Source: Palsa-504 sp963847965
GTDB lineage: Bacteria > Actinomycetota > Actinomycetes > Streptosporangiales > Streptosporangiaceae
Direction of reading: 5' to 3'
Length of the DNA: 64,000 nt
NCBI GenBank assembly: GCA_963847965.1
Contig: CAWKCG010000044.1
Span: 62,001 to 126,000, forward strand
Both the position numbers and the translations under genes were made by a program. A model generated the notes under the pieces. It saw nothing but the letters and a program-made list of their open reading frames with translations, searched no databases and was not told the DNA's origin. Below, in pieces: positions 59,936-64,000 of the stretch (its first letter is position 1; the number at the start of each line of letters is the position of its first letter).

Positions 59936-60069
59936 CAGCGGCCCCGGCTGACCTGGACGGCCCGGCTCGCCTTGGCGTGCTCGGCCAGACGCCGGTAGAG
60001 GGTCGGGCGGCTCATCCCGGTCAGGCGCAGCAGCTCGCCGACGTCACGACCTGATCTGTACGAGTTCAT
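59902..60069 (-). CDS. small helix-turn-helix protein (TraB/FtsK-translocase C-terminus-like)
   Basis: 55 residues: MNSYRSGRDVGELLRLTGMS, then RPTLYRRLAEHAKASRAVQV and SRGRWRSVTTEEPPR. This winged HTH (G-M-S/T-R-x-T-L-Y-R-x-L) resembles the DNA-recognising end of the FtsK/TraB translocases of pSAM2-type integrative conjugative elements. The rest of such a protein is absent. It is either a free-standing regulator or the last exon-like remnant of the translocase. It lies 48 bp from the right end of element 2. Confidence 0.6.
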   Translation of the reverse strand: MNSYRSGRDVGELLRLTGMSRPTLYRRLAEHAKASRAVQVSRGRWRSVTTEEPPR

Positions 60070-60117
60070 CTTGGTTAGCTATTGCGGGAGTGGCTTGAGC
60101 GCGCGTGATGTAACCAG

Positions 60118-60142
60118 AATCACGATGCATTTTTATAGCGAA
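60118..60142 (-). repeat. right inverted end (attachment-site arm) of element 2
   Basis: Plus strand AATCACGATGCATTTTTATA followed by GCGAA; inverse of 55651-55675 with two differences. Gene A codons resume right after. Confidence 0.8.
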
Positions 60143-60180
60143 CGCATGGCTTCTTCGAGGGCGTCGTGATACCGCTGCGG
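60142..60180 (-). pseudogene. DUF222/HNH gene A, short N-terminal piece
   Basis: On the minus strand: QRYHDALEEAMR, aligned with gene B ERYHDALKEAMKRLL (61.25-61.29 kb). Beyond 60180 the similarity ends, so the rest of gene A was lost here. The stretch 60181-60300 has no recognised content. Confidence 0.65.
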
Positions 60181-60299
60181 CTGGGCCTGCATCCCATCTT
60201 CCGCGCGGATGTCTCTGCTCAGGACGCGGCCTTTCTGACCAGCTGGAACGCGTAATACGACGGTCCACATCCCGGGTGGCTAGCACCCTGCCAGATAGT

Positions 60300-61560
60300 G
60301 AGGGTGCCGCCTTTCTTGCGGCCGGGCGGGTCACCCGGGCCGGGGTGGCGGGCTGTGGCTGCGGATGATCTTGCCCGGCGGGGCTGCGGGCTTGGCTGGT
60401 GCCGTCCGGGTGGACGGTCAGCTGCCAGCCGAGCTGGTGCAGCAGGACGTGGTGGTGCCAGTGACAGCCGCCTTTGAGGTTGACCAGGCTGGTCGGGCCG
60501 CCGTCGGCGCGGTGGATGACATGGTGCGGTTCGCACGCCGAGGCGGGCTGGTCGCAGCCGCCGGGGTACCCGCAGCCCTGGTCGCGCAGCGCGACCAGCC
60601 GGCGCAGGTGGACGGGGATGTCGTCGGTCTGGCCGACATCCAAGGGCAGGGAGGGTCCGTTGAGGCCCTTGCCGAGCAGGTGCCGGCGGAGGAAGGACGC
60701 GACCCCGCCGGGGCCGGAGACGATCTGGATGACGGCGGCCAGGATCTGGTGCTCGAGCATGGCCAGCACCTGCGCGGCGGTCCCGGCACCCGGCCCGGCG
60801 TCGCCGCTGGCGTCCTGGCCCGGCCCGGCGTCCTCGGTAGCACTCGCATCCGGCCCGGCCGGTCCCGCAGTTACGTCGACGTCGGTGCCGTGAGGCGTGC
60901 CGGTGCTCTCGGTGTCCCCGCGGTGGGCGTCGCCGCGGACGCGGGCGTACTCCACGCACAGGGTGATGAGTTGCTCGACCGCGCTTGGGTCGATGTCGCC
61001 GACCACGACCGGGATGAGCATCGCGTCGCAGGCCACCGTCCGGGCCGCGTCGCCTTCCAGCCAGGCGCCGCCGTCGCTGGGACCGATCGCTGGCGGCCGC
61101 GCGGGCCGCGGCCCACCGGGCCCGGTACGCCGCGATCCACCGGTCCTGCAGCACCGAGTCCTTATCCATCTCCAGCAGGTCGGGGAACCCGATGTGGACC
61201 AGGGCCTTGGTCGGCTGCCCGGCCCGGGCCGGCACCAGGTTGGCGGCCAGCAGCCGCTTCATCGCCTCCTTCAGCGCATCGTGATACCGCTCCGGACCGG
61301 GTGCGCAGGTCCCCGGGCTGCGGCGCAGACAGCGCATCCAGCACCGCGGTCACCATCGCGGCGCACTCCGGGGTGAGGTCGCCGCGCAGCAGCCCGGCCC
61401 CGTCGATCGTCATGTCCAGGGACAGGCCGCGGTCCAGGTGCGGGTCGGGGCCGTCCGGGTCCGGCGGGGCGGTGTGCGACCGGATCTCGGCGTAGATCGC
61501 GGCCAGCTCCCGCAGCCGCGCCCCGGCCCGCGCCGCCATGACCAACACCGGTAGGCCGCC
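60300..61560 (-). pseudogene. DUF222/HNH endonuclease gene B, frameshifted
   Basis: Three frames cover the family in order. N-terminal: AGGLPVLVMAARAGARLREL, IYAEIRSHTAPPDPD, LSLDMTIDGAGLLRGDLTPE. Middle: ERYHDALKEAMKRLLAANLV, QPTKALVHIGFPDLLEMDKD. C-terminal: MLEHQILAAVIQIVSGPGGV, QTDDIPVHLRRLVALRDQGC, CEPHHVIHRADGG and GCHWHHHVLLHQLGWQL (HNH). Two frameshifts (about 61300 and 61080) break it. It is uninterrupted where gene A carries elements 1 and 2 and so shows the empty sites. The start of the fold lies against the 3' end of the group II intron. Confidence 0.8.
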
Positions 61561-61606
61561 GGCGAGGTGCCTATGGTGCAGGCCCTTTTCCGGCGACCTC
61601 CGGTCC

Positions 61607-61640
61607 GAACCGGACGGGCACCTTTCAGTGCATCCGGCTC
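61607..61640 (-). ncRNA. group II intron domain V
   Basis: 34 nt on the minus strand: GAGCCGGATGCACTGAAAGG followed by TGCCCGTCCGGTTC. The lower stem GAGCCGGA/TCCGGTTC includes the AGC catalytic triad, and the upper stem is closed by a GAAA tetraloop with the two-base CG bulge. This is the ribozyme core that binds catalytic metals. The maturase stop codon lies inside it. Confidence 0.85.
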
Positions 61641-63412
61641 TCCAGCGGTATTGACGTGCGGGCGGCTGGCTTCCCGTCGTGGATGACCTGATGGCAGGGC
61701 GGGCAGACAATGAGCGTCTTGCGCCGCATTTTCGCCATCAGAGCGGCCCAGGCGGGTTGTGCTGGCCCCGGTTTCCCGAGGTCGGCGAGTTTGCGGACCT
61801 GGTGGGTTTGCACTGTGGCCCGCTGATGGCACCATTCACATTCGCCTTTGAGGAGCCGGATGACCAGTTCTTTGGGGCGGATGGGTGGCGCTGGCTGGCG
61901 GTCGTCGATGACCGCGCGTTTTTGCCGTTTGAGCGGGATGCCGCCGAACCGTGCGACCAGTGGTTTCCTGCCCGGCCGCTGTATGCGGGCCTCGAAACAC
62001 GCGCGTGGCCCGTGCCGGGTGACAGTGATGGCCTTGTACTTACGGGCCATCTTCGTCACCTTGGAGCGGTGCTTGCAGGCGAGCGTCTTGAGCATGGATG
62101 TCTCTGCCGCCCACCGCAGCCGGTTCAGTGCGGACACGTTCCCGGCGAGCAGGTAGTACTGGACAAGTCCCCGGTATTCTGCCCCGTAGGTGCTGATGAT
62201 CTGGTAGTCATCCAGGTTCAGCAGGGCGGGCCTGCGTGCGGGTTTTCCGCGCGCCAGGTAGGGGGCTTGGCTGGCCGTGATCACGTCCCGGGGCACCCGC
62301 AGCCTGACCTCGCCGTTGACGGCGGGCCGGGTCGCGGAGTGCTGGACGGTGATCTCGTAGCCGAGGAACCGTGCTGCCCGGGTGCGGGCTTGGGTGATCA
62401 GCGTCTTTTCTGCGGACAGTTCCAGCTTGAGTTCATCACGCAGGAAGTCAGCAAGCCGCCGCTTGATCTCCTCAGCTTCGGCCTTCGGCCCGGTGAACCC
62501 GAGGAGGTGGTCGTCGGCGTACCGGATGTACCGGAGCCTGCGGTAGCCGGGATCACGGGGGTCCTTGCTGGGCAGGCCGCGCCGCTGCTGGCGCAGTTTC
62601 CGTGCCGTGGCACGGTAGCCGCGCTGGCGTGCGTAGCGGATCGCGTCGGACATCTTCTTATAAGCAGGGCTGGGTGCCCTGCTCTTGCCTCGGGTGTATT
62701 CCGGGATGAGGACTGTCTCGGCGAACTTATCGAGCCGGTCCAGGTAAATACTGGACAGGACGGGTGAAGCCACCCCGCCTTGCGGCGCGCCGCTGAGCGT
62801 GGCGTTCCATACCCAGTCCTCCAGGTACCCGGCTTCCAGCATGCCCCTGAGCAGCCGCAGGAACCGGTTATCGCGGATCTTCCCGCCGATTATCCCGAGA
62901 AGCACGGAATGATCCAGGCTCCCGAAACAATCGGCGATGTCACCCTCGATGAACCAGGTCGTCCCTTTCCACGTTTCTGCCACTTCCGTCAGCGCGGTGT
63001 GGCATCCGCGGCCGGGACGGAAACCATGCGACCGGCCGGAGAACTGCGGCTCATAATACGCTTCCAGCAAGATGCGCACCACTTCGCCGACTATCTTATC
63101 CGACCATGACGGCAGCCCGAGCGGCCGCAATCTGCGACCGTTCTTCTTCGGGATGTAAACCCGTTTTACTGGCTGGAACCGGTAGCGCTCGTGGCGCAGC
63201 GCATCAATGATCCGCCCGATCTTGGCCAGTGACATGCCGTCCGCGGTCTCCCCGCACGGCCCGGGCGTCATCGCGCCATCGTTGGCGTAAATCCGCCCGT
63301 AAGCCATCAGGAACAGTGCCGGGTTGAACAGCTGCCGGTACAGCCTCTCGCACGGCAGGCCCCGCCTGCCGCGTGCACGCAGGACCTCCACGACGGTCTC
63401 GGCGCTCTGCAT
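61625..63412 (-). CDS. group II intron reverse transcriptase/maturase with HNH endonuclease
   Basis: 595 residues from MQSAETVVEVLRARGRRG (GGGAGG upstream). RT domain (about 45-330): VKRVYIPKKNGRRLRPLGLP, FRPGRGCHTALTEVAETWKG, FIEGDIADCFGSLDHSVLL, SGAPQGGVASPVLSSIYLDR and the catalytic YIRYADDHLLGF (YADD). Maturase X domain (about 400-500): ISTYGAEYRGLVQYYLLAGN. C-terminal HNH: CEWCHQRATVQTHQVRKLAD and CPPCHQVIHDGKP. All expected parts are intact, so the intron may be active. ATG 63448 is an alternative start. Confidence 0.93.
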   Translation of the reverse strand: MQSAETVVEVLRARGRRGLPCERLYRQLFNPALFLMAYGRIYANDGAMTPGPCGETADGMSLAKIGRIIDALRHERYRFQPVKRVYIPKKNGRRLRPLGLPSWSDKIVGEVVRILLEAYYEPQFSGRSHGFRPGRGCHTALTEVAETWKGTTWFIEGDIADCFGSLDHSVLLGIIGGKIRDNRFLRLLRGMLEAGYLEDWVWNATLSGAPQGGVASPVLSSIYLDRLDKFAETVLIPEYTRGKSRAPSPAYKKMSDAIRYARQRGYRATARKLRQQRRGLPSKDPRDPGYRRLRYIRYADDHLLGFTGPKAEAEEIKRRLADFLRDELKLELSAEKTLITQARTRAARFLGYEITVQHSATRPAVNGEVRLRVPRDVITASQAPYLARGKPARRPALLNLDDYQIISTYGAEYRGLVQYYLLAGNVSALNRLRWAAETSMLKTLACKHRSKVTKMARKYKAITVTRHGPRACFEARIQRPGRKPLVARFGGIPLKRQKRAVIDDRQPAPPIRPKELVIRLLKGECEWCHQRATVQTHQVRKLADLGKPGPAQPAWAALMAKMRRKTLIVCPPCHQVIHDGKPAARTSIPLESRMH

Positions 63413-63872
63413 TACGCATGCCTCCCATCCGTGAATGCCCTTTACCACCTGGCACCCTTCGCCCTGCGGACGGCTTTCCCGTCCTCCCTGGCGGGGCGTT
63501 ACTCCCGCGACTAATACGGTGCCTGTGTCGCCTTAGGACTCGCGTCCCTTAGGCGATCCCGCGTTCGTCCCTGCCATACGTAACAGCGCGACTTAGGTCC
63601 CCCACTCATCTCCTTAAATGCCCTCGCTGGGCATCGCTCCTGCGCCCCGGAGGTGCGCCCGCGAGATCCTGACACGGGCACAGGGCCGGCACCGGTTTCA
63701 TGCGTCTTTCCGGCGGGAGCCGAGTTTCACCTTCTGGAGATTAGGGTTCAGGCAATCCAGCTTTAACCATATCGCGCGGGCCTTCCCAGCACCCCGCCCA
63801 TACGCCTTGGCACGGCCGCTGGTTTACTGGCATGCTATTGTCCCCTTCACCTTTCGGATCTTGAGTAAGCCA

Positions 63873-64000
63873 TCAGGCCCAGGAATATCCTCCGAATTCC
63901 TCCCGGCTGAACCGGGAATACAACAGGGCGCCTCGCGGCGCAGAGATCTCCTCGGCCTTGGGCCGGAACTCCCCGGGGATGGTCCCGGGTCCACCGGGCC
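63873..64000 (-). CDS. partial ORF at the right edge, unidentified
   Basis: The last 42 codons of a frame entering from beyond the window read GTIPGEFRPKAEEISAPRGA, LLYSRFSREEFGGYSWA-stop. Codon usage is GC-rich at third positions and looks coding for the first 30 codons. It could be the gene upstream of the intron or a 5' exon. No family recognised. Confidence 0.35.
   Translation of the reverse strand, partial: PGGPGTIPGEFRPKAEEISAPRGALLYSRFSREEFGGYSWA

Larger units (their letters stand above)
55649..60141. mobile_element. element 2: 4.49-kb insertion in DUF222/HNH gene A, with decayed serine recombinase
   Basis: Inverted ends lie at 55651-55675 and 60118-60142, 23 of 25 identical; the left one begins TTGGCTGTAAAAATGCATCG. 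The flanking direct repeat is ACGCATG (55642-55648 and 60142-60148). Joining the flanks restores the codons E-E-A-M-R-R-L-L, as in gene B (K-E-A-M-K-R-L-L). The first gene inside is a large serine recombinase, the place expected for an integrase next to attL. Inverted arms around a short core are typical of serine-integrase attP sites. Cargo: lipoprotein, pentapeptide-repeat protein, tRNA-Arg fragment and small HTH gene. Confidence 0.75.
61560..63850 (-). mobile_element. group II intron with maturase gene
   Basis: A reverse transcriptase-maturase (61625-63412) is followed by a canonical domain V (61607-61640) and preceded by about 400-450 bases of structured, non-coding RNA sequence (63450-63850) with many short GC stems. 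These are the parts of a bacterial group II intron on the minus strand. The 3' exon is DUF222/HNH gene B (AGGLPVLVMAARAG at about 61540). The 5' boundary cannot be set by eye; a GTGCC at 63813 is one option. The 5' exon is not recognised in the last 150 bp. Confidence 0.7.

Noticed and set aside
1..64000. CRISPR array or rRNA operon
   Set aside because: No regularly spaced repeat-spacer pattern, cas gene or rRNA core sequence was seen.

Overview
The window is chromosomal DNA from a high-GC actinobacterium. The evidence is a strong G/C bias in third codon positions, frequent GTG starts, stop/start overlaps, a DivIVA-type coiled-coil protein, a divided methylmalonyl-CoA mutase pathway, DUF222/HNH (13E12-type) genes, a DUF574-type methyltransferase remnant and actinobacterial lipoprotein signals. 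Genus cannot be fixed from the sequence; a Streptosporangiales-like soil or acid-soil actinomycete would fit.

Layout. 0-7 kb: end of a MarR gene; a frameshifted membrane Ser/Thr kinase with a His-rich repeat; a MerR regulator beside the last 33 codons of a lost Hsp20; a thioredoxin/TPR protein; a NarL/DesK-type two-component pair; a Gfo/Idh/MocA oxidoreductase. 7-15.3 kb: a VapBC-like toxin-antitoxin pair and a propionate/branched-acyl-CoA group (acyl-CoA mutase large subunit, MeaB, thiolase, methylmalonyl-CoA epimerase), with an ECF sigma factor and its membrane partner between them. 15.5-31.6 kb: DivIVA-like protein, nitroreductase, GrpB, lipoprotein, acetyltransferase, methyltransferase, MerR, a frameshifted prolyl oligopeptidase, a DapB-like reductase, SDR, MenB, a phosphoesterase and several gene remnants. 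31.6-36.3 kb: imidazolonepropionase (hutI), flavin reductase, SppA, an NYN-type protein and a YfcE-like phosphoesterase. 36.4-41 kb: a one-carbon group of TetR, dimethylglycine/sarcosine dehydrogenase and a divergent homocysteine methyltransferase, then MarR. 42-47.7 kb: a complete four-gene oligopeptide/nickel-type ABC operon (permease, permease, fused double ATPase, Tat lipoprotein) with ATGA junctions. 47.9-51.8 kb: VIT1/CCC1 transporter, amidohydrolase, phospholipase C/acid phosphatase family lipoprotein.

51.8-64 kb is a nest of mobile DNA. One DUF222/HNH gene on the minus strand is split into three pieces by two insertions. Element 1 (about 2.87 kb) has 18-bp inverted ends and no recognisable recombinase. 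Element 2 (about 4.49 kb) has 25-bp inverted ends and a decayed large serine recombinase. A second DUF222/HNH copy just downstream is intact enough to show what the uninterrupted gene looked like, and itself abuts a group II intron with a complete reverse transcriptase-HNH maturase. Element 2 also holds the 3' half of a tRNA-Arg(ACG) and a small helix-turn-helix gene like the end of an actinomycete conjugative translocase, so an older integrative element has been partly swallowed. Its cargo is a lipoprotein and a membrane-anchored pentapeptide-repeat protein.

Gene decay is a theme throughout. Besides four frameshifted long genes there are short recognisable ends of Hsp20, DUF574 methyltransferase, LuxR, YdcF/DUF218, alpha/beta hydrolase and an enolase-superfamily enzyme between healthy genes. 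The frameshifts in the kinase and the acyl-CoA mutase lie in the same GTTCT context, so assembly error must be excluded before they are called pseudogenes.
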